64,000 nt of DNA from positions 62,001 to 126,000 of the forward strand of contig NZ_JAMSLS010000001.1 of the NCBI RefSeq assembly GCF_023806465.1. Reading direction: 5' to 3'. The notes beneath the pieces are model-generated. The model searched no databases. It saw only the letters and a program-made list of their open reading frames with translations, and was not told the DNA's origin. Shown piece by piece: positions 1 to 7,692 of this stretch. Both the position numbers and the translations under genes were made by a program. Source of the DNA: Thermomicrobium sp. CFH 73360. Its GTDB lineage: Bacteria; Chloroflexota; Chloroflexia; Thermomicrobiales; Thermomicrobiaceae. How positions within the stretch are numbered: the stretch's first letter is position 1; the number at the start of each line of letters is the position of its first letter.

Positions 1-1018
1 GCCGACCAAACCGAATGTGATCGCTCGCTATGGTAGCGAGCCAGGCCCCCTCTTTCTCTGGAATTCGCACCTCGATGTTGTCCCGGTGGGCGAGGAATCT
101 GCTTGGACGGTACCTCCCTTCGGTGGTGTGGTGCGCGACGGGAAGTTGTATGGGCGCGGTAGCTGTGACGTAAAGGGTGGGGTCGCAGCACAGCTCGTGG
201 CCGCTGCTGCACTTGCGCGCAGCGGCGTCCCCTTGCAGGGGACGCTCGTCGTGACCGAAGTCGCTGATGAGGAGGTGGGTGGCCTGTTTGGCGCAAAGCG
301 TATCGCCGAGCGCACCGATCTCCGTCCCAATGCCGTGCTCGTCGCTGAGCCCACGAACAATCGGATCTGTATCGGGGAGCGCGGTGGTGTCGGCATTCGC
401 GTCACAGTATATGGCCGAACCGCCCATGGAGCTCTTCCCTGGGAAGGTGTTAATGCGATCGAGGGCATGGCACAAGTGATTAGCGCCCTTCGGGAGGAGT
501 TATGGCCCCGCTTGGCCGCGCGTCGGCATCCCTACTTCGCACCAGCCTCCGCGACGATCAGCTTGATCGAAGGCGGAGTCAAGACGAATGTTGTCCCTGA
601 TCGCTGCTCGATCTATATCGACCGGCGTTTAATTCCGGGAGAGAACCCCAACACTGCGGTTGACGAGGTCCGCGAGGTAGCCGAGCGTGCCATCCAAACG
701 GTACCGGGACTGCGCGTGAGTGTCGAGCCCGCTGCGGAGTGGCCTGGCCGGCCGGCCATTCTCCAGCCGGAAGACACACCACTCGTTCGGACAATGGTTG
801 CAGTCAATGACTATCTCGGATTGGACAGCTCGCTGACCGGGTTCAGTATGGGCACGGACGGTCGCTTTTTCGCTACACGTGGGTATCCCACCGTCATCTA
901 CGGTCCAGGCGATCCAACCGTCGCTCACCAGCCAGACGAGTGGGTGAGCGTCGACGAACTCCTCCAGTGCGCCCGCGCGTATGCGTTGGCAGGGCTTGTT
1001 GTTTTGGGACAACGCTGA
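1..1018 (+). CDS. M20 family metallopeptidase (ArgE/DapE/acetylornithine deacetylase type), 5' end cut by window
   Basis: Zinc-dependent amidohydrolase of the M20 family, which removes acyl or amino acid groups from N-acylated substrates in the cytosol. The open frame runs off the left edge (residues PTKPN precede the first GTG at 17), so roughly the first 60-80 residues are missing. Visible metal and catalytic motifs in order are SHLDVVP (His and catalytic Asp), GRGSCDVKGG (bridging Asp), EVADEEVGG (catalytic and metal Glu), VAEPTN and, near the C-terminus, the histidine of TVAHQPDEW. The central dimerisation insert with TAHGA is present. The exact substrate (acetylornithine, succinyl-diaminopimelate, a dipeptide) cannot be told from the sequence. 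The gene ends convergently with the DUF4349 gene, and no partner gene is visible on this side. Confidence 0.88.
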   Translation, partial: PTKPNVIARYGSEPGPLFLWNSHLDVVPVGEESAWTVPPFGGVVRDGKLYGRGSCDVKGGVAAQLVAAAALARSGVPLQGTLVVTEVADEEVGGLFGAKRIAERTDLRPNAVLVAEPTNNRICIGERGGVGIRVTVYGRTAHGALPWEGVNAIEGMAQVISALREELWPRLAARRHPYFAPASATISLIEGGVKTNVVPDRCSIYIDRRLIPGENPNTAVDEVREVAERAIQTVPGLRVSVEPAAEWPGRPAILQPEDTPLVRTMVAVNDYLGLDSSLTGFSMGTDGRFFATRGYPTVIYGPGDPTVAHQPDEWVSVDELLQCARAYALAGLVVLGQR

Positions 1019-1352
1019 TCCACTTCACGAGTGTCGCTTCCTCGGAAGTGGTTCCTAGCGAGCAACAGGCAGTGCTCAATCGTCTCGGCACTGGTGACGC
1101 GTAGCAGGACGCTCCACTGTCTACTACCAACAGGATGACAGGTCGCTCTCACGCGAGCGACACCAAGAGAGGACCCCCAAAGAGCAACACCGTGGGGCGT
1201 AGCAATCGCAGTTCCCCGCCGGAACTGATTTCAGGAGCCGCGGCAAGACAACTGTGTCCAAGCCATTGCAGTGCTCGGTGCTGCGGTAGCTTGACGATCC
1301 CCGCCCCGATCGCTTCGAGCCGTGCTCTCCAAGGTATGGTCTCACCGTTCCT
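1019..1352. other. intergenic region between convergent genes, nothing recognised
   Basis: About 330 bases between two genes that end towards each other. The short open frames here look like chance frames. I found no convincing hairpin with a T-run, promoter or RNA gene. Confidence 0.5.
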
Positions 1353-2198
1353 TCAAGCTGGCAGCGACCTCCGCCAGGGTCTTCGTCTCCACCAAAGTAA
1401 CAAGAGCGCAGTTACCACCAGCAGCGTACTCCAGACCCACCACGTCAGCACAATTGCCCATAACGTGCCCCGAATCACCACCCGAAGGAAGAAGAGTGAA
1501 GCTGACCACGCCTCCTGGAATGTCTCGAGGAAACCGGGCTCCCCCTGACGCGGAGTGGGGACGAGCAGTAAACGAACCTCCGCATACTGGATTCGTCGGT
1601 CGAGGAAGTGCTCACGCTCAACAATCTGTTCGATCTCCATTCGCACGCGGGTAAGCTCTTGCTCAAGACGCAGGATCTCGTCGATCGTCTGGGCCCGCTC
1701 TAGCAGCGCCTGGAGTCGCGCTTCAGTGCGCTCCAATGTTCGCCGGCGCGCAGCGAGATCCAGCGTTTCCTCAGTCACGTCGCTACTTCGCACGCGCTCA
1801 CTCGCGACACGTGTGACACTCGGTTGTTCCGCGACCGCGGTCAGGAAGTGCTCGAGCTCATCCGCTGGAACCATTACGGTCAGGGATGCTTGGCGCGGTC
1901 CACTCTCGTCTCGTAGATCGACCACGTCTGACTCCAGCACATAGCCACCAAACGTCGTGACCAGCTCCTGGATTTCTCTCGCTGCCGCAAGGTAATCGTC
2001 ACACCAGACAAGGAGCTCGGCTTCCCGTACGACGAGGCGGCCTATCGAGGGAAGCCGATTGCTCGGCGACGCAGGTTCCCTACCGGGTGCTCCTTGTGTC
2101 ACCGGTTCGGATGGTCCTCTGGGAAGCACTTCATTCGATTGCGAACAACCAAGTGTCACGATCAGAGTCAGACTTACCAAGAGGAGAGCCCTTCCCAT
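1353..2198 (-). CDS. DUF4349 domain lipoprotein
   Basis: Envelope lipoprotein of unknown role. The start is set at the ATG ending at 2198 because AGGGAGG lies about 7 nt upstream; the frame stays open further upstream, but there without a good ribosome site. The 281-residue product begins with a short lipoprotein signal peptide whose lipobox VTLGC puts the lipidated Cys at residue 18. The DUF4349 body follows. It includes a region centred on ESDVVDL, a predicted coiled coil (about residues 145-205, rich in E, R and L with heptad spacing) and two hydrophobic segments near the C-terminus followed by a basic tail WWRRRPWRR. DUF4349 proteins are common in Chloroflexota, Actinobacteria and Firmicutes, without a settled function. 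It lies about 100 nt downstream of the ABC permease on the same strand and may be co-transcribed with it. Confidence 0.85.
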   Translation of the reverse strand: MGRALLLVSLTLIVTLGCSQSNEVLPRGPSEPVTQGAPGREPASPSNRLPSIGRLVVREAELLVWCDDYLAAAREIQELVTTFGGYVLESDVVDLRDESGPRQASLTVMVPADELEHFLTAVAEQPSVTRVASERVRSSDVTEETLDLAARRRTLERTEARLQALLERAQTIDEILRLEQELTRVRMEIEQIVEREHFLDRRIQYAEVRLLLVPTPRQGEPGFLETFQEAWSASLFFLRVVIRGTLWAIVLTWWVWSTLLVVTALLLLWWRRRPWRRSLPA

Positions 2199-2305
2199 TG
2201 TCATCCTCCCTTGACACCCTCGCTGAGAAGACGCAATGAGTCGGGCTCGGGTTCCAGTGGTCATGCTCCGCCTGATCCGAGTTCCAAGCTGTGTGTTACA
2301 GAGGC

Positions 2306-3163
2306 TTACAACATCACACGGTCGTAACGGCGACTCACGATCACCTGTAAAACCGCAAGCCAGGCGAGCAACACGAGCCAATCACGCGGTGCGCCGAGCG
2401 TGTTTCCTGCCACAAGTGCCTGGCGCAAGAGCTCGACAAGATAACTCAGCGGGTTGAGATGTGCCAGGATGCGCAGCCAGCTCGGCATGATGTCGAGCGG
2501 ATAAATGGCGTTGCTCGCGAAGAACAGCGGCATCGTGAGGACCTGGCCGATGCCCATGAAACGTTCGCGCGTCTTTAAGAGCGTCGCCAGCAGCATCGAG
2601 AGAGTTGCGAAGACACTTGCGCCCAGGACGATCGCAACTGCGCAGGTCAAGAGTGACAGCGGAGCGACCTCAAGAGGGATACCCATCGCGATAGCAACGA
2701 GGATGATGACAGCACCCTGTATGAGCGCGCGCAGCCCGGCCCCAAGTCCTTTCCCAGCGACGAAACTTGCCCGTGGGACGGGCAAGACGAGGATCTTCTG
2801 AAGAATCCCTGCGTCCCGCTCCCAGATGATGGCAAGACCATAGAAGATCGAGGTAAACATGACCGATTGCGCCAGAATCCCCGGGGCGAGAAACGAGAGA
2901 TAATCTCCCTGCCCTGGAAAGAGGCGGGCTCGCGCAACCGCCTGCCCAAAAATGGTCAGCCACAGGAGCGGCTGGATTGCGCGCGTGACAACCTCCCATG
3001 GATCATGCCGCAACCGACGAGCTTCTACTTCTGCTACCACGAGCGATGCCGCGACGAAGCTCGCGACTCGCTCTCCGAGCGAGAGCGGATGGACTGCCTC
3101 GGCAAGCCGCGTAGCGAGATCAACCGAAACGCCGGAGCCGCCGACGGAGCTGTCTGACTTCAC
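2306..3163 (-). CDS. ABC-2 type transporter permease
   Basis: Membrane half of a DrrB-like ABC exporter, partner of the ATPase just upstream. About six hydrophobic segments are visible after a soluble N-terminus containing VTRAIQPLLWLTIFG, typical of the ABC-2 family; the ANAIYPLD-like segment (here ASNAIYPLDIMP) before the last helices is a family hallmark. I chose the GTG ending at 3163, which has GGGAGGG 7 nt upstream; another GTG 10 codons earlier lacks such a site. This start lies inside the ATPase gene (44-nt overlap), which suggests translational coupling. Substrate unknown: members export drugs, antibiotics or lipids. Control is probably through the MarR regulator two genes upstream. 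Confidence 0.88.
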   Translation of the reverse strand: MKSDSSVGGSGVSVDLATRLAEAVHPLSLGERVASFVAASLVVAEVEARRLRHDPWEVVTRAIQPLLWLTIFGQAVARARLFPGQGDYLSFLAPGILAQSVMFTSIFYGLAIIWERDAGILQKILVLPVPRASFVAGKGLGAGLRALIQGAVIILVAIAMGIPLEVAPLSLLTCAVAIVLGASVFATLSMLLATLLKTRERFMGIGQVLTMPLFFASNAIYPLDIMPSWLRILAHLNPLSYLVELLRQALVAGNTLGAPRDWLVLLAWLAVLQVIVSRRYDRVML

Positions 3164-3914
3164 TGAATGACCCTCCCGACTCCAAGGTATCACTTGTCAA
3201 CGCCGTGAACACAACATCAAGCGAACTCGCTCCGCCGATGCTCGCCTTCAATTCGTCTGGGGTCCCAAGAGCGACTAAGCGGCCACGGTTCATAATTCCG
3301 ATGCGCTCGCAGTGAAGCTCCGCTTCCTCCATGTAATGAGTCGTGACGAGCAGGGTGGTCCCCTCGCGCCGCCGGAGTTCCTGAAGCGCCTCCCAGACTG
3401 TTCGACGAGCCGTTGGATCAAGTCCAACCGTCGGCTCGTCCAGCACCAGGAGCACTGGCCGGTGAAGGATTGCTTGGGCAATTTCTAGTCGTCGGACCAT
3501 GCCTCCCGAGTAGCTCCGCACAAGGCGATCTGCTGCCTCCTCTAGTCGTGCGAGCTCCAAGACCTCCGCAATGGCGCGCTCACGATCCCGCCGGGGAATG
3601 CGGAGTAACTTGGCAACCATCAGCAGGTGCTCGTAGCCAGTCAGGGAACCGTCAGCTGACAACGTCTGTGGTACGTACCCAAGCACCCGGCGCACCCGAT
3701 CGGGAGAGCGAATGGCATCAATCCCTGCAATGCGGACCGTACCACTGGTCGGACGCAGGAGCGTGACGAGCATGCGAATCGTCGTGGTCTTCCCGGCTCC
3801 GTTCGGCCCGAGCAGCGCAAATACCTCTCCAGGTTCAATGGAGAAACTCACATGATCGACCGCGAGGACATCTTCAAAGCGCCGCACGAGCTCCGTCACT
3901 TCAACGAGCGGCAT
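3120..3914 (-). CDS. ABC transporter ATP-binding protein (DrrA/CcmA-like)
   Basis: Cytosolic ATPase that powers the adjacent ABC-2 permease. Walker A is GPNGAGKTT, the Q-loop lies in YVPQTL, the signature is SYSGGMVRRLEIA and Walker B is LLVLDEPTVGLDP followed by the H-loop TTHYMEEAE. This is the pattern of the DrrA-type multidrug export subfamily. Length (about 265 residues) is slightly short of the usual 300-330, and the C-terminal tail is truncated to an Arg-rich end. Two ATGs are possible (3926 or 3914); I prefer 3914 because family homology begins there, though neither ribosome site is decisive. The start overlaps the end of marR by 14 nt, so marR, the ATPase and the permease form one overlapping unit. 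Confidence 0.9.
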   Translation of the reverse strand: MPLVEVTELVRRFEDVLAVDHVSFSIEPGEVFALLGPNGAGKTTTIRMLVTLLRPTSGTVRIAGIDAIRSPDRVRRVLGYVPQTLSADGSLTGYEHLLMVAKLLRIPRRDRERAIAEVLELARLEEAADRLVRSYSGGMVRRLEIAQAILHRPVLLVLDEPTVGLDPTARRTVWEALQELRRREGTTLLVTTHYMEEAELHCERIGIMNRGRLVALGTPDELKASIGGASSLDVVFTALTSDTLESGGSFSEVRQLRRRLRRFG

Positions 3915-4362
3915 TGCGGACCCCATCCTCTTGTTCTGCCGCAGCGACCAGTCGCGCCAGGAGCGGTCGTAAGGTCGCGAGCTCCTCTGAACTCAAGACA
4001 GCGAGAAGTTCGACCAAGTATGCGCGCCGCAGTTCCTGCCATTGACGCAACCGTTCCTGTCCTTCAGCAGTCAGCGAAACAATGACGACTCGCTCGTCAC
4101 CAAACGCCCCGCGCTCGCGTTGGAGTAGCCCAGCCCGCTCCAAGCGCTTGCATGCCACGGTGATCGATCCCGGTGTAACACCGAGTTCGGCTGCGAGCTC
4201 GCCGATCCGCAGGGGCCCCCGTAGCCACAGGCGCTTGAGAAGCCAGAACTGCTCCGGGGTCAGCTCGCCCTGCCGTACCGGGTGCGTACGCCGCCGCAGC
4301 GATCGTGCGAGTTCGAAGAGGAGTTCGGCGACTTCCTCACGAAGTGCGCCCGCTTCCTGCAT
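3901..4362 (-). CDS. MarR family transcriptional regulator
   Basis: Winged helix-turn-helix repressor that probably autoregulates this operon in response to a ligand. The helix-turn-helix is visible as RIGELAAELGVTPGSITVACKRLERAGLL, followed by the wing RERGAFGDERVVIVSLTAEG, both typical of MarR. About 153 residues from the ATG ending at 4362, with GAGG just upstream. Earlier in-frame ATGs (up to 4401) fall within the predicted promoter (4388-4417) and so are unlikely to be used. First gene of the overlapping marR-ATPase-permease unit; the DUF6391 gene is divergent. Confidence 0.88.
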   Translation of the reverse strand: MQEAGALREEVAELLFELARSLRRRTHPVRQGELTPEQFWLLKRLWLRGPLRIGELAAELGVTPGSITVACKRLERAGLLQRERGAFGDERVVIVSLTAEGQERLRQWQELRRAYLVELLAVLSSEELATLRPLLARLVAAAEQEDGVRNAAR

Positions 4363-4387
4363 GGCCTCATCCTTTCGATTACTTAGC

Positions 4388-4417
4388 ATTTTACTCATCA
4401 AACAAGAACGCAGTCAA
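4388..4417 (-). promoter_or_regulatory. sigma-A-like promoter of the marR exporter operon
   Basis: On the minus strand, TTGACT (4412-4417) and TAAAAT (4388-4393) are separated by 18 nt. Transcription would start about 20 nt before the marR ATG at 4362. The AT-rich stretch around the -10 also holds a near direct repeat of TTACTTA/TTACTCA, a possible repressor contact site (inference). Confidence 0.6.
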
Positions 4418-4463
4418 ATGTGGCATACTGGCACCGGACAGTGCTGCGGACGCCGGAGGTCCC

Positions 4464-5177
4464 GTGCTCGTGCTCCTGCTCGTCACCATACTTCTCGTGA
4501 TTGGCCTGCTCGCCCTGACCGTTCTGGTCGGTTTGACCCTCACGTCGCTCGTGACCTTGATCACGGCGCCTGGTCAATTTGTGCGGCTTCTCCGAGATCG
4601 ACAGTTGCGGCGCAATCATGCGCTTGAGCACGCGACGATCAATGTGATCGAGGAACGATTCGGACCGACCAGACTGGCTGGTCTCGCACGCCAGGATGGC
4701 TTCCTGATCTTCGGTCCGGTTGCCCCAACGCTTGTCCTGGAAGCCGCTCAAGAAGGCCTACGCCGCCTCCAGCATGGTGAGCGCCAACTCGCAATCCACC
4801 CGCGTTGCGGTACCACACTCGTGGCCAGCCAACTTGTTCTCGCCCTCGCCTTCCTTGCAACGTTGCTACTCTTGCGTCAGCTCTCGCCCTTACCCTTCCT
4901 GGTAGGCCTGGCCGCAGCGCTCCTCCTCGGCCCACGCATCAGCCCTTTTTTGCAACGCTGGGTCACGACCGATTCTCAAGTCGATGGCCTTGCCATTCAG
5001 GGGCTCCAACCACAACTCGTTCCGCTTCAACTTCCGTGGACGAATGTCCTCGTCCCGGTCCCGGGCGCGCTGCTGGTCCGAACTGGCGCGACGGAGCAGG
5101 CGTCGCTCGCTGGCTCGGTGACGGTTCTTACCCCTGATGCACGGACCTATCAAGTCGGTCGGTACCAAATCGACTGA
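4464..5177 (+). CDS. DUF6391 family membrane protein
   Basis: Integral membrane protein of unknown function. The hallmark is HALEHATINVIEE followed by GFLIFGPV, then an EGLRRLQHGE stretch and the AIHPRCGT motif; this conserved pattern is shared by Chloroflexota and cyanobacterial DUF6391 proteins. Hydrophobic segments occur at the N-terminus (about residues 1-32), in two mid-protein helices (LVLALAFLATLLLL and LPFLVGLAAALLL), and the C-terminal 70 residues are soluble. The start is GTG at 4464 or GTG at 4470; GGAGGT at 4455-4460 serves either. The HALEH motif resembles a metal site, but that is only a guess. Divergent from marR; mnmA follows 72 nt later on the same strand. Confidence 0.75.
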   Translation: MLVLLLVTILLVIGLLALTVLVGLTLTSLVTLITAPGQFVRLLRDRQLRRNHALEHATINVIEERFGPTRLAGLARQDGFLIFGPVAPTLVLEAAQEGLRRLQHGERQLAIHPRCGTTLVASQLVLALAFLATLLLLRQLSPLPFLVGLAAALLLGPRISPFLQRWVTTDSQVDGLAIQGLQPQLVPLQLPWTNVLVPVPGALLVRTGATEQASLAGSVTVLTPDARTYQVGRYQID

Positions 5178-5249
5178 GCTGGAATGATGATACGTCGCTG
5201 TGCTACAATTATTCGATTAATGCGAATTGGGAACTGTTGGTGAGGAACA

Positions 5250-6341
5250 ATGGCGGAGCGGATTCTGGTGGCATTGTCCGGCGGCGTGGATAGCGCCGTG
5301 ACCGCGTTTCTGTTGAAGCAAGCCGGTTGGGAGCCGGTCGGGATCCATTTGCGCCTTTTTGACGCTGCGCCTGGTTTGGACGGTGTTTGCTGCGGCGATG
5401 CTGCTGCTGCGGACGCGCGAGCTGTCGCCGCCCAGCTGGGTATTCCGTTCTACGTGCGCGACTTGCGTCCCGAGTTTGAGCGCCACGTCGTTGAGCCGAC
5501 TGTCGAGCACTACGCACGAGCCGAAACGCCGAATCCGTGCATCCTGTGCAATCACCGAGTTCGCATCCCGGCCTTGCTCGAACTCGCCGACGCACTCGGT
5601 ATCCGGTACGTCGCGACTGGACATTATGTACGCAAAGTTTGGACTCCCACAGGTTGGCGAATCGCCGAGGCGCGTGATCTTCAGCGCGACCAGTCGTACG
5701 TCCTGTACCGGTTGACACCTGAACAGGTTGAGCGCCTTGTCTTCCTGCTCGGCGAGTATGATAAGCCGAGAGTTCGCGCGATCGCGCGCGACGCAGGCTT
5801 GTTCGTCGCCCAGAAGCCCTCCTCCGTGGGTCTCTGCTTCGCCAAAACCTACGGCGGTATCGGTCAGCTCGTCGCACAACGGCGTCCTGAGACCGCGCGT
5901 CCCGGTCCGCTTGTCGATGAACTCGGACACGTGGTCGGATCTCATCCGGGCATTGCGTTCGTCACGATCGGCCAGCGCCGCGGTCTACACTGGACACACC
6001 CGACACCAGAGCGCCGGTACATTGCCTCGATTGAGCCAGAGGGAGCGATTGCGCGTGTCGCACCGCGCGAGCGGATCCTTACCCGGGCTGTCCAGTTGGT
6101 CGACCCGATCTGGCATGAGCCGGTAACTACTGGCGAGGCCCGGTTGCGTTACCAGGGGCAGCGGATTCCAGCACGTGTGGAAGGTGACTGGGTCATCTTC
6201 GACGAGCCGGCACCGCCGCTCGCTCCGGGTCAGTCCGTTGTGCTGTATGTCGAAGATCGCGTTGTCGGCGGGGGAATCGCTGGTCAGATCGAACGAGTGA
6301 GTGCCGGCGAACCCATGTTGGCAGTCTCCGCCGCCGACTAA
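5250..6341 (+). CDS. mnmA: tRNA 2-thiouridine(34) synthase MnmA
   Basis: Makes the 2-thio group of uridine 34 in tRNAs for Lys, Glu and Gln, using ATP and persulfide sulfur. The ATP-pyrophosphatase PP-loop SGGVDS is at residues 10-15. The catalytic cysteine pair is Cys100 in NPCILCN and Cys196 in SSVGLCFAK; the residue two after the usual Asp position is Cys97, as in many Gram-positive MnmA proteins. The central ATGHYVR and C-terminal beta-barrel (GQRRGL onward) are present. 363 residues, normal length. The second Cys sits in SSVGLCF rather than the usual DSQDICF, a modest deviation. A TACAAT at 5204-5209 could be its -10 box, but no good -35 was seen. Ends convergently with moaC. Confidence 0.95.
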   Translation: MAERILVALSGGVDSAVTAFLLKQAGWEPVGIHLRLFDAAPGLDGVCCGDAAAADARAVAAQLGIPFYVRDLRPEFERHVVEPTVEHYARAETPNPCILCNHRVRIPALLELADALGIRYVATGHYVRKVWTPTGWRIAEARDLQRDQSYVLYRLTPEQVERLVFLLGEYDKPRVRAIARDAGLFVAQKPSSVGLCFAKTYGGIGQLVAQRRPETARPGPLVDELGHVVGSHPGIAFVTIGQRRGLHWTHPTPERRYIASIEPEGAIARVAPRERILTRAVQLVDPIWHEPVTTGEARLRYQGQRIPARVEGDWVIFDEPAPPLAPGQSVVLYVEDRVVGGGIAGQIERVSAGEPMLAVSAAD

Positions 6342-6348
6342 GGCCAAC

Positions 6349-6828
6349 TTAGCCCGAGCGGCGCCACTCCCCGCTCCGGCCTCCCGCCTTGAGCACTAGT
6401 CCAATCGCGTCAATCGTTATCCCTCGGTCAATTGCCTTCAGCATGTCGTAGACCGTCAGCGCTGCGACAGCGACCGCCGTCAGCGCTTCCATTTCCACCC
6501 CGGTCCGACCAACCGTCTCGACGCGTGCCTCAATCTCGATACACGACTCAGCCTCGTTTGGTTGGAGATCCAGTTCGACCTTGGTCAAGGGTATGGGATG
6601 GCAAAGGGGGATCAAGTCCGCCGTCCGCTTCGCCGCCATGATCCCGGCGACGCGAGCGACACCAAGGACGTCCCCCTTCGCCGCGCGCCCTTCGCGAACG
6701 ACTCGAAGTGTTCCCGGCTGCACCTGGACGCGGCCTCGCGCGACTGCAACGCGCTGCGTTTCTGGCTTTGCACTGACATCCACCATGCGCGCCTGACCGC
6801 GCTCGTCAAAGTGAGTCAATTCCGTCAT
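6349..6828 (-). CDS. moaC: cyclic pyranopterin monophosphate synthase MoaC
   Basis: Second step of molybdenum cofactor biosynthesis: turns the MoaA product into cyclic pyranopterin monophosphate. The diagnostic motifs [11 protein letters not shown] and [20 protein letters not shown] are intact, as is KAIDRG near the C-terminus. 159 residues, the usual length. The start ATG ending at 6828 has GGAGGAG about 8 nt upstream; the frame continues upstream through 64 further codons but those cover the terminator hairpin and have no family similarity. No other moa gene is adjacent, so the pathway is dispersed. Confidence 0.96.
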   Translation of the reverse strand: MTELTHFDERGQARMVDVSAKPETQRVAVARGRVQVQPGTLRVVREGRAAKGDVLGVARVAGIMAAKRTADLIPLCHPIPLTKVELDLQPNEAESCIEIEARVETVGRTGVEMEALTAVAVAALTVYDMLKAIDRGITIDAIGLVLKAGGRSGEWRRSG

Positions 6829-6882
6829 CGTCGGCTCCTCCACGGACCCGTTGTTCCCATATCGAGCGTAACATGGCACGAA

Positions 6883-6915
6883 AAGAGCGTGGTCGAAAAA
6901 CCCCACCACGCTCTT
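6883..6915 (-). terminator. intrinsic terminator after the small gene at 6929-7273
   Basis: An 11-bp perfect inverted repeat (AAGAGCGTGGT at 6883-6893 and its complement at 6905-6915) with an 11-nt loop. Read on the minus strand it is followed by TTTT. It separates the small orphan gene from moaC, so moaC probably has its own promoter or relies on readthrough. Confidence 0.75.
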
Positions 6916-6928
6916 GCCCTCCGTTCGA

Positions 6929-7273
6929 TCAGGCGCTGAGTTCTTCGAAGTCAAACTCTCCAACGAGCCAGCGAGCAAGCATGTCGATTTCGTAGAGCGA
7001 CTCCAACACGGCGACACCAAGGAAAAATGCAGTCACAGCTTGCATCAACCGTTCTCGTTCCTCGCGTGTTCGGCTGGGGTGGCATCCCTTCTTCCACTGG
7101 TAACCTTGAAGGTACGTGCTATAGACCTCCCAGGTAGCATGGAGAATGCGGTCAGCAGTCTCTCGTCGATTCGCGGTGGCAAACCGAACCTCCCGCCCAA
7201 GAACCGTTCGGAAGGCCCGCTCGGCCGCCACAATCCCGAGTTCGATCGGGACTCGACCAAGAACAGCTCGCAT
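6929..7273 (-). CDS. hypothetical protein (114 aa)
   Basis: Not recognised. The start is the ATG ending at 7273, with GAGGAGGT just upstream; it is a strong translation signal. The product is 114 residues, soluble-looking and mostly helical, with an N-terminal segment [20 protein letters not shown], a central [17 protein letters not shown] and an acidic C-terminus [11 protein letters not shown] near-consensus promoter lies about 110 nt upstream and a clear terminator follows, so this is a single-gene transcript, probably well expressed. No signal peptide or obvious membrane span. Function unknown. Confidence 0.75.
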   Translation of the reverse strand: MRAVLGRVPIELGIVAAERAFRTVLGREVRFATANRRETADRILHATWEVYSTYLQGYQWKKGCHPSRTREERERLMQAVTAFFLGVAVLESLYEIDMLARWLVGEFDFEELSA

Positions 7274-7380
7274 ACCACCTCCTCGGTCTTTCACACCACC
7301 GCCACACAGCCACCCAACCGCTCCGGCGTGCTCTCAGATCACCCGTGGTGGCATGTCTGCTCGGAGAGATGCAGACCGCA

Positions 7381-7409
7381 ATTATACTCATCATGAATGA
7401 GCTTGTCAA
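7381..7409 (-). promoter_or_regulatory. near-consensus sigma-A promoter of the 114-aa orphan gene
   Basis: On the minus strand, perfect TTGACA (7404-7409) and perfect TATAAT (7381-7386) are separated by exactly 17 nt. It reads towards the gene starting at 7273, with a leader of roughly 100 nt. It is the closest match to the consensus seen in the window. Confidence 0.85.
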
Positions 7410-7619
7410 GAGAATTCACGAGCAAAGGTCGAGAGACAGGCCGATGGAACGCAAAGTCATTCATGTCACTGTCTCTCATCGAAACGGGCTGACCACGCTG
7501 CCATTGACTGGTCCCTATACCAACCGCTTTTGTGGGAAGACAATATCAGTAGCGGCTTAAGTCACGATCGCTTGGAAATCCCATCAAGCGTGCTTGCGCC
7601 CGCTGAGGAAACGAACTGC

Positions 7620-7647
7620 GGGGGAGCGAGTCTCTGTTCACTCCCCC
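7620..7647 (-). terminator. probable terminator of the aminotransferase gene
   Basis: Inverted repeat GGGGGAGCGA (7620-7629) against TCACTCCCCC (7638-7647), ten pairs with one G-T wobble and an 8-nt loop, about 45 nt after the stop of the minus-strand aminotransferase. The downstream T-run is poor. The rest of the 7410-7692 gap shows nothing recognisable. Confidence 0.45.
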
Positions 7648-7692
7648 TGAGCAGCTGATTTCCTGCCAATTCGCAGGATTGCCAAGGGTGCC

